A stretch of 64,000 nucleotides of DNA from Auanema rhodensis (taxonomy: Eukaryota > Nematoda > Chromadorea > Rhabditida > Rhabditidae): assembly GCA_964057225.1 (NCBI GenBank), contig OZ059896.1, positions 1,798,001 through 1,862,000 on the forward strand, in the 5' to 3' direction. Numbering within the stretch: the first letter of the stretch is position 1; each line of letters starts with the position of its first letter. The translations under genes were made by a program, and so were the position numbers. Shown piece after piece: positions 1 through 10,400 of the stretch. The notes under the pieces are model-generated. The model searched no databases, was not told the origin of the DNA, and saw only the letters and a program-made list of their open reading frames with translations.

Positions 1-351
1 TGAAATTATTTTGAATTTTTTCGGGAAAATTTTTGTCAAAATGTTTTTGGAAGCAATGTTGTGTGTACATGGAAACTCAACATACACTAATGCATCATTT
101 TTCAAACGATCATAACTAATTTTTGTATTAAGCGTTTCTTAATGTAGTATAGTGCATTCGATGTGGATTTTCAAGCTGCGTCGATCTGTGTTATCAGATT
201 TGCGCTAGCTTAAAAATGCACCGAGATATCAACTGATATAAGTTCACACTTATATCCTCGATTTTCACCCTGAAGAATTAATTTTTTTGTTGAATAACAA
301 TGTCCATCGTCTTTGTCTTGAAAAAAGGAATCTAAAAACATCTACTTTTTG
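1..351. repeat. One reference-phase monomer of the 351-bp satellite
   Basis: Landmarks in this phase are: 13-bp A/T-tract subrepeats (about 12-50), dyad B (56-83), a segment containing ATGCATCATTTTTCAAACG (91-109), a CpG-rich part containing dyad C (167-217), dyad A (235-256), and a T-tract plus TGTCCATCGTC (about 281-312). The dyad B half is richer in G+C (about 37%) than the dyad A to dyad B half (about 27%). The monomer edges are arbitrary because the array is continuous. This first copy carries GTTGTGT in dyad B and GAATTTTTTCGGG in the subrepeat, both minority variants. Confidence 0.95.
235..256. repeat. Dyad A: perfect 9-bp inverted repeat with 4-bp loop
   Basis: The left arm GATATAAGT (235-243) and right arm ACTTATATC (248-256) are exact reverse complements around TCAC. 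One copy exists per monomer. Three states occur through the window: perfect as here; GATATAGGT on the left (very common, one G/T opposition); and ACCTATATC on the right (only in the first about 4.1 kb). The sequence just upstream, ATATC-AACT-GATAT, is a second overlapping small dyad. The role is unknown; possibilities are cruciform or hairpin formation or a protein-binding dyad. Confidence 0.85.
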
Positions 352-456
352 TGAAATTATTTTGAAATTTTTCGGGAAAATTTTTGTCAAAATGTTTTTG
401 GAAGCAATGTTGTGTGTACATGGAAACTCAACATACACTAATGCATCATTTTTCAA
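265..456 (-). other. Recurrent 63-codon open frame, judged non-coding (representative)
   Basis: A minus-strand open frame from TTG (complement of CAA at 454-456) to TGA (complement of TCA at 265-267) recurs in most monomers. The hypothetical product is basic, with QRRW near residues 48-51. Reasons to reject it: the start is TTG, with no upstream ATG in frame; six left-zone monomers turn a TCA serine codon into TAG; five monomers carry a 1-bp deletion; and copies differ by many amino-acid changes (for example RQRR to RPRR, PKNF to TKNF, NSSG to KSSG). Its persistence follows from repeat homogenisation. No family resemblance is recognised. Confidence 0.85.
363..401. repeat. Three 13-bp A/T-tract subrepeats inside the monomer
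   Basis: TGAAATTTTTCGG (363-375), GAAAATTTTTGTC (376-388) and AAAATGTTTTTGG (389-401) follow each other without a gap. All share an A-run followed by a T-run. This block recurs in every monomer just before dyad B. It is where many monomer-defining variants fall (AAAATTTTTG, AAAATGTTTG, AAACTTTTTG, and the CGAAAAAG deletion form). It may be a relic of a shorter ancestral repeat. Phased A-tracts may also bend DNA, which is inference. Confidence 0.7.
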
Positions 457-517
457 ACGATCATAACTAATTTTTGTATTAAGCGTTTCTTAATGTAGTA
501 TAGTACATTCGATGCGG

Positions 518-568
518 ATTTTTAAGCTGCGTCGATCTGTGTTATCAGATTTGCGCTAGCTTAAAAAT
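518..568. repeat. Dyad C: 51-nt compound stem-loop
   Basis: Outer left arm ATTTTTAAGCTGCG (518-531) pairs with CGC (554-556) plus AGCTTAAAAAT (558-568), leaving only T557 bulged. Inside, after a 3x3 internal loop (TCG against TTG), ATCTG (535-539) pairs with CAGAT (546-550) around a 6-nt loop TGTTAT. This is the longest self-complementary element of the monomer and it includes several CpG. The commonest variant changes the right arm to AGCTTGAAAAT, giving one G opposite T. Copies near 5.44 and 10.36 kb (CTGGG on the left, CTACC on the right) carry two stem mismatches. Confidence 0.8.
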
Positions 569-3500
569 GAACCGAGATATCAACTGATATAAGTTCACAC
601 CTATATCCTCGATTTTCACCCTGAAGAATTAATTTTTTCGTTGAATAACATTGTCTATCGTTTTTGCCTTGAAAAAAGGAATCTAAAAACATCTACTTTT
701 TGCTAAATTATTTTCAAATTTTTCGAAAAAATTTTTGTCAAAATGTTTTTGGAAGCAATTTTGAGTGTACATGGAAACTCAACATACACTAATGCATCAT
801 TTTTCAAACGATCATAACTAATTTTTGTATTTAGCTTTTCTCAATGTAGTTCAGTGCATTCGATGCGGATTTTTAAGCTGCGTCGATCTGTACTATCAGA
901 TTTGCGCTAGCTTGAAAATGCACCGAGATATCAACTGATATAAGTTCACACCTATATCCTCGATTTTCACCCTGAAGAATTAATTTTTTCGTTGAATAAC
1001 ATTGTCTATCGTTTTTGCCTTGAAAAAAGGAATCTAAAAACATCTACTTTTTGCTAAATTATTTTCAAATTTTTCGAAAAAATTTTTGTCAAAATGTTTT
1101 TGGAAGCAATTTTGAGTGTACATGGAAACTCAACATACACTAATGCATCATTTTTCAAACGATCATAACTAATTTTTGTATTGAGTGTTTCTCAATGTAG
1201 TATAGTGCATTCGATGTGGATTTTCAAGCTGCGTCGATCTGTGTTATCAGATTTGCGCTAGCTTAAAAATGCACCGAGATATGCACTGATATAAGTTCAC
1301 ACTTATATCCTCGATTTTCACCCTGAAGAATTAATTTTTTTGTTGAATAACAATGTCCATCGTCTTTGTCTTGAAAAAAGGAATCTAAAAACATCTACTT
1401 TTTGTGAAATTATTTTGAAATTTTTCGGGAAAATTTTTGTCAAAATGTTTTTGGAAGCAATTTTGAGTGTACATGGAAACTCAACATACACGAATGCATC
1501 ATTTTTCAAACGATCATAACTAATTTTTGTATTTAGCTTTTCTCAATGTAGTTCAGTGCATTCGATGCGGATTTTTAAGCTGCGTCGATCTGTACTATCA
1601 GATTTGCGCTAGCTTGAAAATGCACCGAGATATCAACTGATATAAGTTCACACCTATATCCTCGATTTTCACCCTGAAGAATTAATTTTTTCGTTGAATA
1701 ACATTGTCTATCGTTTTTGCCTTGAAAAAAGGAATCTAAAAACATCTACTTTTTGCTAAATTATTTTCAAATTTTTCGAAAAAATTTTTGTCAAAATGTT
1801 TTTGGAAGCAATTTTGAGTGTACATGGAAACTCAACATACACTAATGCATCATTTTTCAAACGATCATAACTAATTTTTGTATTGAGTGTTTCTCAATGT
1901 AGTATAGTGCATTCGATGTGGATTTTCAAGCTGCGTCGATCTGTGTTATCAGATTTGCGCTAGCTTAAAAATGCACCGAGATATGCACTGATATAAGTTC
2001 ACACTTATATCCTCGATTTTCACCCTGAAGAATTAATTTTTTTGTTGAATAACAATGTCCATCGTCTTTGTCTTGAAAAAAGGAATCTAAAAACATCTAC
2101 TTTTTGTGAAATTATTTTGAAATTTTTCGGGAAAATTTTTGTCAAAATGTTTTTGGAAGCAATGTTGTGTGTACATGGAAACTCAACATACACTAATGCA
2201 TCATTTTTCAAACGATCATAACTAATTTTTGTATTGAGCGTTTCTTAATGTAGTATAGTACATTCGATGCGGATTTTTAAGCTGCGTCGATCTGTGTTAT
2301 CAGATTTGCGCTAGCTTAAAAATGAACCGAGATATCAACTGATATAGGTTCACACTTATATCCTCGATTTTCACCCTGAAGACTTAATTTTTTCGTTGAA
2401 TAACATTGTCCATCGTCTTTGTCTTAAAAAAAGGAATCTAAAAACATCTACTTTTTGTGAAATTATTTTGAAATTTTTCGGGAACATTTTTGTCAAAATG
2501 TTTTTGGAAGCAATGTTGAGTGTACATGGAAACTCAACATACACTAATGCATCATTTTTCAAACGATCATAACTAATTTTTGTATTGAGCGTTTCTCCAT
2601 GTAGTATAGTGCATTCGATGCGGATTTTTAAGCTGCGTCGATCTGTGTTATCAGATTTGCGCTAGCTTGAAAATGCACCGAGATATCAACTGATATAAGT
2701 TCAAACCTATATCCTCGATTTTCACCCTGAAGAATTAATTTTTTCGTTGAATAACATTGTCTATCGTTTTTGCCTTGAAAAAAGGAATCTAAAAACATCT
2801 ACTTTTTGCTAAATTATTTTCAAATTTTTCGAAAAAATTTTTGTCAAAATGTTTTTGGAAGCAATTTTGAGTGTACATGGAAACTCAACATACACTAATG
2901 CATCATTTTTCAAACGATCATAACTAATTTTTGTATTTAGCTTTTCTCAATGTAGTATAGTGCATTCGATGCGGATTTTTAAGCTGCGTCGATCTGTGTT
3001 ATCAGATTTGCGCTAGCTTAAAAATGCACCGAGATATCAACTGATATAAGTTCACACTTATATCCTCGATTTTCACCCTGAAGAATTAATTTTTTTGTTG
3101 AATAACAATGTCCATCGTCTTTGTCTTGAAAAAAGGAATCTAAAAACATCTACTTTTTGTGAAATTATTTTGAAATTTTTCGGGAAAATTTTTGTCAAAA
3201 TGTTTTTGGAAGCAATGTTGTGTGTACATGGAAACTCAACATACACTAATGCATCATTTTTCAAACGATCATAACTAATTTTTGTATTGAGCGTTTCTCC
3301 ATGTAGTATAGTCCATTCGATGCGGATTTTTAAGCTGCGTCGATCTGTGTTATCAGATTTGCGCTAGCTTAAAAATGAACCGAGATATCAACTGATATAG
3401 GTTCACACTTATATCCTCGATTTTCACCCTGAAGATTTAATTTTTTCGTTGAATAACATTGTCCATCGTCTTTGTCTTAAAAAAAGGAATCTAAAAACAT

Positions 3501-6231
3501 CTACTTTTTGTGAAATTATTTTGAAATTTTTCGGGAAAATTTTTGTCAAAATGTTTTTGGAAGCAATGTTGAGTGTACATGGAAACTCAACATACACTAA
3601 TGCATCATTTTTCAAACGATCATAACTAATTTTTGTATTGAGCGTTTCTCCATGTAGTATAGTGCATTCGATGCGGATTTTTAAGCTGCGTCGATCTGTA
3701 CTATCAGATTTGCGCTAGCTTGAAAATGCACCGAGATATCAACTGATATAAGTTCACACCTATATCCTCGATTTTCACCCTGAAGAATTAATTTTTTCCT
3801 TGAATAACATTGTCTATCGTTTTTGCCTTGAAAAAAGGAATCTAAAAACATCTACTTTTTGCTAAATTATTTTCAAATTTTTCGAAAAAATTTTTGTCAA
3901 AATGTTTTTGGAAGCAATTTTGAGTGTACATGGAAACTCAACATACACTAATGCATCATTTTTCAAACGATCATAACTAATTTTTGTATTTAGCTTTTCG
4001 CAATGTAGTTCAGTGCATTCGATGCGGATTTTTAAGCTGCGTCGATCTGTACTATCAGATTTGCGCTAGCTTGAAAATGCACCGAGATATCAACTGATAT
4101 AAGTTCACACCTATATCCTCGATTTTCACCCTGAAGAATTAATTTTTTCGTTGAATAACATTGTCTATCGTTTTTGCCTTGAAAAAAGGAATCTAAAAAC
4201 ATCTACTTTTTGCTAAATTATTTTCAAATTTTTCGAAAAAATTTTTGTCAAAATGTTTTTGGAAGCAATTTTGAGTGTACATGGAAACTCAACATACACT
4301 AATGCATCATTTTTCAAACGATCATAACTAATTTTTGTATTGAGTGTTTCTCAATGTAGTATAGTGCATTCGATGTGGATTTTCAAGCTGCGTCGATCTG
4401 TGTTATCAGATTTGCGCTAGCTTAAAAATGCACCGAGATATCAACTGATATAAGTTCACACTTATATCCTCGATTTTCACCCTGAAGAATTAATTTTTTT
4501 GTTGAATAACAATGTCCATCGTCTTTGTCTTGAAAAAAGGAATCTAAAAACATCTACTTTTTGTGAAATTATTTTGAAATTTTTCGGGAAAATTTTTGTC
4601 AAAATGTTTTTGGAAGCAATGTTGTGTGTACATGGAAACTCAACATACACTAATGCATCATTTTTCAAACGATCATAACTAATTTTTGTATTGAGCGTTT
4701 CTTAATGTAGTATAGTACATTCGATGCGGATTTTTAAGCTGCGTCGATCTGTGTTATCAGATTTGCGCTAGCTTAAAAATGAACCGAGATATCAACTGAT
4801 ATAGGTTCACACTTATATCCTCGATTTTCACCCTGAAGATTTAATTTTTTTGTTGAATAACATTGTCCATCGTCTTTGTCTTGAAAAAAGGAATCTAAAA
4901 ACATCTACTTTTTGTGAAATTATTTTGAAATTTTTCGGGAAAATTTTTGTCAAAATGTTTTTGGAAGCAATGTTGAGTGTACATGGAAACTCAACATACA
5001 CTAATGCATCATTTTTCAAACGATCATAACTAATTTTTGTATTGAGCGTTTCTCCATGTAGTATAGTGCATTCGATGCGGATTTTTAAGCTGCGTCGATC
5101 TGTGTTATCAGATTTGCGCTAGCTTGAAAATGCACCGAGATATCAACTGATATAGGTTCACACTTATATCCTCGATTTTCACCGTGAAGAATTAATTTTT
5201 TCGTTGAATAACAATGTCCATCGTCTTTGTCTTGAAAAAAGGAATCTAAAAACATCTACTTTTTGTAAATTTATTCTGAAATTTTTCGGGAAAATGTTTG
5301 TCAAAATGTTTTTGGAAGCAATGTTGAGTGTACATGGAAACTCAACATACACTAATGCATCATTTTTCAAAGGATCATAACTAATTTTTGTATTGAGCGT
5401 TTCTTAATGTAGTATAGTGCATTCGATGCGGATTTTTAAGCTGGGTCGATCTGTGTTATCAGATTTGCGCTACCTTAAAAATACACCGAGATATCAACTG
5501 ATATAAGTTCACACTTATATCCTCGATTTTCACCCTGAAGAATTAATTTTTTTGTTGAATAACAATGTCCATCGTCTTGGTCTTGAAAAAAGGAATCTAA
5601 AAACATCTACTTTTTGTGAAATTATTTTGAAATTTTTCGGGAAACTTTTTGTCAAAATGTTTTTGGAAGCAATGTTGAGTGTACATGGAAACTCAACATA
5701 CACTAATGCATCATTTTTCAAACGATCATAACTAATTTTTGTATTGAGCGTTGCTTAATGTAGTATAGTGCATTCGATGCGGATTTTTAAGCTGCGTCGA
5801 TCTGTGTTATCAGATTTGCGCTAGCTTAAAAATGCACCGAGATATCAACTGATATAGGTTCACACTTATATCCTCGATTTTCACCGTGAAGAATTAATTT
5901 TTTTGTTGAATGACAATGTCCATCGTCTTTGTCTTGAAAAAAGAAATCTAAAAACATCTACTTTTTGTAAAATTATTTTGAAATTTTTCGGGAAAATTTT
6001 TGTCAAAATGTTTTTGGAAGCAATGTTGAGTGTACATGGAAACTCAACATACACTAATGCATCATTTTTCAAACGATCATAACTAATTTTTGTATTGAGC
6101 GTTTCTCCATGTAGTATAGTGCATTCGATGCGGATTTTTAAGCTGCGTCGATCTGTGTTATCAGATTTGCGCTAGCTTAAAAATGCACCGAGATATCAAC
6201 TGATATAGGTTCACACTTATATCCTCGATTT

Positions 6232-7135
6232 TCACCGTGAAGAATTAATTTTTTTGTTGAATGACAATGTCCATCGTCTTTGTCTTGAAAAAAGAAATCT
6301 AAAAACATCTACTTTTTGTAAAATTATTTTGAAATTTTTCGGGAAAATTTTTGTCAAAATGTTTTTGGAAGCAATGTTGTGTGTACATGGAAACTCAACA
6401 TACACTAATGCATCATTTTTCAAACGATCATAACTAATTTTTGTATTGAGCGTTTCTTAATGTAGTATAGTGCATTCGATGCGGATTTTTAAGCTGCGTC
6501 GATCTGTGTTATCAGATTTGCGCTAGCTTAAAAATGAACCGAGATCTCAACTGATATAGGTTCACACTTATATCCTCGATTTTCACCGTGAAGAATTAAT
6601 TTTTTTGTTGAATGACAATGTCCATCGTCTTTGTCTTGAAAAAAGGAATCTAAAAACATCTACTTTTTGTAAATTTATTCTGAAATTTTTCGGGAAAATG
6701 TTTGTCAAAATGTTTTTGGAAGCAATGTTGAGTGTACATGGAAACTCAACATACACTAATGCATCATTTTTCAAACAATCATAACTAATTTTTGTATTGA
6801 GCGTTTCTTAATGTAGTATAGTACATTCGATGCGGATTTTTAAGCTGCGTCGATCTGTGTTATCAGATTTGCGCTAGCTTAAAAATGAACCGAGATATCA
6901 ACTGATATAGGTTCACACTTATATCCTCGATTTTCACCCTGAAGATTTAATTTTTTCGTTGAATAACATTGTCCATCGTCTTTGTCTTGAAAAAAGGAAT
7001 CTAAAAACATCTACTTTTTGTGAAATTATTTTGAAATTTTTCGGGAAAATTTTTGTCAAAATGTTTTTGGAAGCATTGTTGAGTGTACATGGAAACTCAA
7101 CATACACTAATGCATCATTTTTCAAACGATCATAA
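6232..7135. repeat. Three-monomer cassette, first of five copies
   Basis: A fixed trio of monomer types recurs at about 6232, 8338, 11146, 13252 and 17464. The first has GTTGTGT in dyad B plus GAATGACAATG; the second has GAATGAC plus TTTATTCTGAAA and AAAATGTTTG; the third has GAAGATTTAATTTTTTCG and GCATTGTTGAG. The first four copies are spaced by 2106, 2808 and 2106 bp within the 14-monomer units. The fifth lies outside them. This shows an older amplification nested inside the larger unit. Confidence 0.8.
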
Positions 7136-7426
7136 CTAATTTTTGTATTGAGCGTTTCTCCATGTAGTATAGTGCATTCGATGCGGATTTTTAAGCTGCG
7201 TCGATCTGTGTTATCAGATTTGCGCTAGCTTGAAAATGCACCGAGATATCAACTGATATAGGTTCACACTTATATCCTCGATTTTCACTGTGAAGAATTA
7301 ATTTTTTTGTTGAATAACAATGTCCATCGTCTTTGTCTTGAAAAAAGGAATCTAAAAACATCTACTTTTTGTGAAATTATTTTGAAATTTTTCGGGAAAA
7401 TTTTTGTCAAAATGTTTTTGGAAGCA

Positions 7427-7454
7427 ATGTTGAGTGTACATGGAAACTCAACAT
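7427..7454. repeat. Dyad B: perfect 9-bp inverted repeat with 10-bp loop
   Basis: Arms ATGTTGAGT (7427-7435) and ACTCAACAT (7446-7454) are exact reverse complements flanking GTACATGGAA. The equivalent element exists in every monomer. Common variants are: GCATTGTTGAGT, which leaves an 8-bp arm; GTTGTGT, which adds one mismatch (mostly before 17.7 kb); and a G-to-A change that lies in the loop only (ACATGAAAACTC). The rare ACTCATCAT at 49.2 and 50.3 kb breaks the arm. Its centre lies 175 bp after the centre of the preceding dyad A and 176 bp before the next. Confidence 0.85.
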
Positions 7455-10400
7455 ACACTAATGCATCATTTTTCAAACGATCATAACTAATTTTTGTATT
7501 GAGTGTTTCCCAATGTAGTATAGTGCATTCGATGTGGATTTTTAAGCTGCGTCGATCTGTGTTATCAGATTTGCGCTAGCTTAAAAATGAACCGAGATAT
7601 CAACTGATATAGGTTCACACTTATATCCTCGATTTTCACCCTGAAGAATTAATTTTTTTGTTGAATAACAATGTCCATCGTCTTTGTCTTGAAAAAAGGA
7701 ATCTAAAAACATCTACTTTTTGTAAATTTATTCTGAAATTTTTCGGGAAAATGTTTGTCAAAATGTTTTTGGAAGCAATGTTGAGTGTACATGGAAACTC
7801 AACATACACTAATGCATCATTTTTCAAACGATCATAACTAATTTTTGTATTGAGTGTTTCCCAATGTAGTATAGTGCATTCGATGTGGATTTTTAAGCTG
7901 CGTCGATCTGTGTTATCAGATTTGCGCTAGCTTAAAAATGAACCGAGATATCAACTGATATAGGTTCACACTTATATCCTCGATTTTCACCCTGAAGAAT
8001 TAATTTTTTTGTTGAATAACAATGTCCATCGTCTTTGTCTTGAAAAAAGGAATCTAAAAACATCTACTTTCTGTGAAATTATTTTGAAATTTTTCGGGAA
8101 AATTTTTGTCAAAATGTTTTTGGAAGCAATGTTGAGTGTACATGGAAACTCAACATACACTAATGCATCATTTTTCAAACGATCATAACTAATTTTTGTA
8201 TTGAGCGTTTCTCCATGTAGTATAGTGCATTCGATGCGGATTTTTAAGCTGCGTCGATCTGTGTTATCAGATTTGCGCTAGCTTGAAAATGCACCGAGAT
8301 ATCAACTGATATAGGTTCACACTTATATCCTCGATTTTCACCGTGAAGAATTAATTTTTTTGTTGAATGACAATGTCCATCGTCTTTGTCTTGAAAAAAG
8401 AAATCTAAAAACATCTACTTTTTGTAAAATTATTTTGAAATTTTTCGGGAAAATTTTTGTCAAAATGTTTTTGGAAGCAATGTTGTGTGTACATGGAAAC
8501 TCAACATACACTAATGCATCATTTTTCAAACGATCATAACTAATTTTTGTATTGAGCGTTTCTTAATGTAGTATAGTGCATTCGATGCGGATTTTTAAGC
8601 TGCGTCGATCTGTGTTATCAGATTTGCGCTAGCTTAAAAATGAACCGAGATCTCAACTGATATAGGTTCACACTTATATCCTCGATTTTCACCGTGAAGA
8701 ATTAATTTTTTTGTTGAATGACAATGTCCATCGTCTTTGTCTTGAAAAAAGGAATCTAAAAACATCTACTTTTTGTAAATTTATTCTGAAATTTTTCGGG
8801 AAAATGTTTGTCAAAATGTTTTTGGAAGCAATGTTGAGTGTACATGGAAACTCAACATACACTAATGCATCATTTTTCAAACAATCATAACTAATTTTTG
8901 TATTGAGCGTTTCTTAATGTAGTATAGTACATTCGATGCGGATTTTTAAGCTGCGTCGATCTGTGTTATCAGATTTGCGCTAGCTTAAAAATGAACCGAG
9001 ATATCAACTGATATAGGTTCACACTTATATCCTCGATTTTCACCCTGAAGATTTAATTTTTTCGTTGAATAACATTGTCCATCGTCTTTGTCTTGAAAAA
9101 AGGAATCTAAAAACATCTACTTTTTGTGAAATTATTTTGAAATTTTTCGGGAAAATTTTTGTCAAAATGTTTTTGGAAGCATTGTTGAGTGTACATGGAA
9201 ACTCAACATACACTAATGCATCATTTTTCAAACGATCATAACTAATTTTTGTATTGAGCGTTTCTCCATGTAGTATAGTGCATTCGATGCGGATTTTTAA
9301 GCTGCGTCGATCTGTGTTATCAGATTTGCGCTAGCTTGAAAATGCACCGAGATATCAACTGATATAGGTTCACACTTATATCCTCGATTTTCACCGTGAA
9401 GAATTAATTTTTTTGTTGAATAACAATGTCCATCGTCTTTGTCTTGAAAAAAGGAATCTAAAAACATCTACTTTTTGTGAAATTATTTTGAAATTTTTCG
9501 GGAAAATTTTTGTCAAAATGTTTCTGGAAGCAATGTTGAGTGTACATGGAAACTCAACATACACTAATGCATCATTTTTCAAACGATCATAACTAATTTT
9601 TGTATTGAGCGTTTCTCAATGTAGTATAGTGCATTCGATGCGGATTTTTAAGCTGCGTCGATCTGTGTTATCAGATTTGCGCTAGCTTAAAAATGAACCG
9701 AGATATCAACTGATATAGGTTCACACTTATATCCTCGATTTTCACCCTGAAGATTTAATTTTTTTGTTGAATAACATTGTCCATCGTCTTTGTCTTGAAA
9801 AAAGGAATCTAAAAACATCTACTTTTTGTGAAATTATTTTGAAATTTTTCGGGAAAATTTTTGTCAAAATGTTTTTGGAAGCAATGTTGAGTGTACATGG
9901 AAACTCAACATACACTAATGCATCATTTTTCAAACGATCATAACTAATTTTTGTATTGAGCGTTTCTCCATGTAGTATAGTGCATTCGATGCGGATTTTT
10001 AAGCTGCGTCGATCTGTGTTATCAGATTTGCGCTAGCTTGAAAATGCACCGAGATATCAACTGATATAGGTTCACACTTATATCCTCGATTTTCACCGTG
10101 AAGAATTAATTTTTTTGTTGAATAACAATGTCCATCGTCTTTGTCTTGAAAAAAGGAATCTAAAAACATCTACTTTTTGTGAAATTATTTTGAAATTTTT
10201 CGGGAAACTTTTTGTCAAAATGTTTTTGGAAGCAATGTTGAGTGTACATGGAAACTCAACATACACTAATGCATCATTTTTCAAAGGATCATAACTAATT
10301 TTTGTATTGAGCGTTTCTTAATGTAGTATAGTGCATTCGATGCGGATTTTTAAGCTGGGTCGATCTGTGTTATCAGATTTGCGCTACCTTAAAAATACAC

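Larger units (their letters stand above)
1..4734. repeat. Left zone: diverged, mixed monomer lineages
   Basis: Six monomers (anchors near 616, 967, 1669, 2722, 3775 and 4126) form a distinct lineage. Its markers are TGTCTATCGTTTTTGCC, TTTTTGCTAAATTATTTTC, TTTCGAAAAAATTT and ACACCTATATC, seen only here. They are interleaved with standard monomers. Local tandem copies are visible: about 800-1457 repeats at 1502-2159 (702-bp shift, both followed by the marker GATATGCACTG), and 2020-3072 repeats at 3073-4125 (1053-bp shift) with several differences. Confidence 0.85.

Noticed and set aside
260-350. Hammerhead ribozyme, suggested by CTGAAGA followed later by GAAA
   Set aside because: No stem II can form directly between the two core boxes, and many monomers have GTGAAGA or GAAGATTT instead. 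The minus-strand CTGATAA lacks the required G. Many animal satellites do carry hammerheads, so the check was worthwhile.
393-470. Short plus-strand frame of about 24 codons starting at ATG in the A/T-tract block
   Set aside because: Too short, ends at the TAA in CATAACTAA, varies freely and crosses dyad B; nothing supports translation.
5437-5487. Compensatory change in dyad C (CTGGG on the left with CTACC on the right, also near 10.36 kb)
   Set aside because: When paired in register the two changes give a G-G and a C-C opposition, so they disrupt the stem; a copy near 16.7 kb has only the second change.
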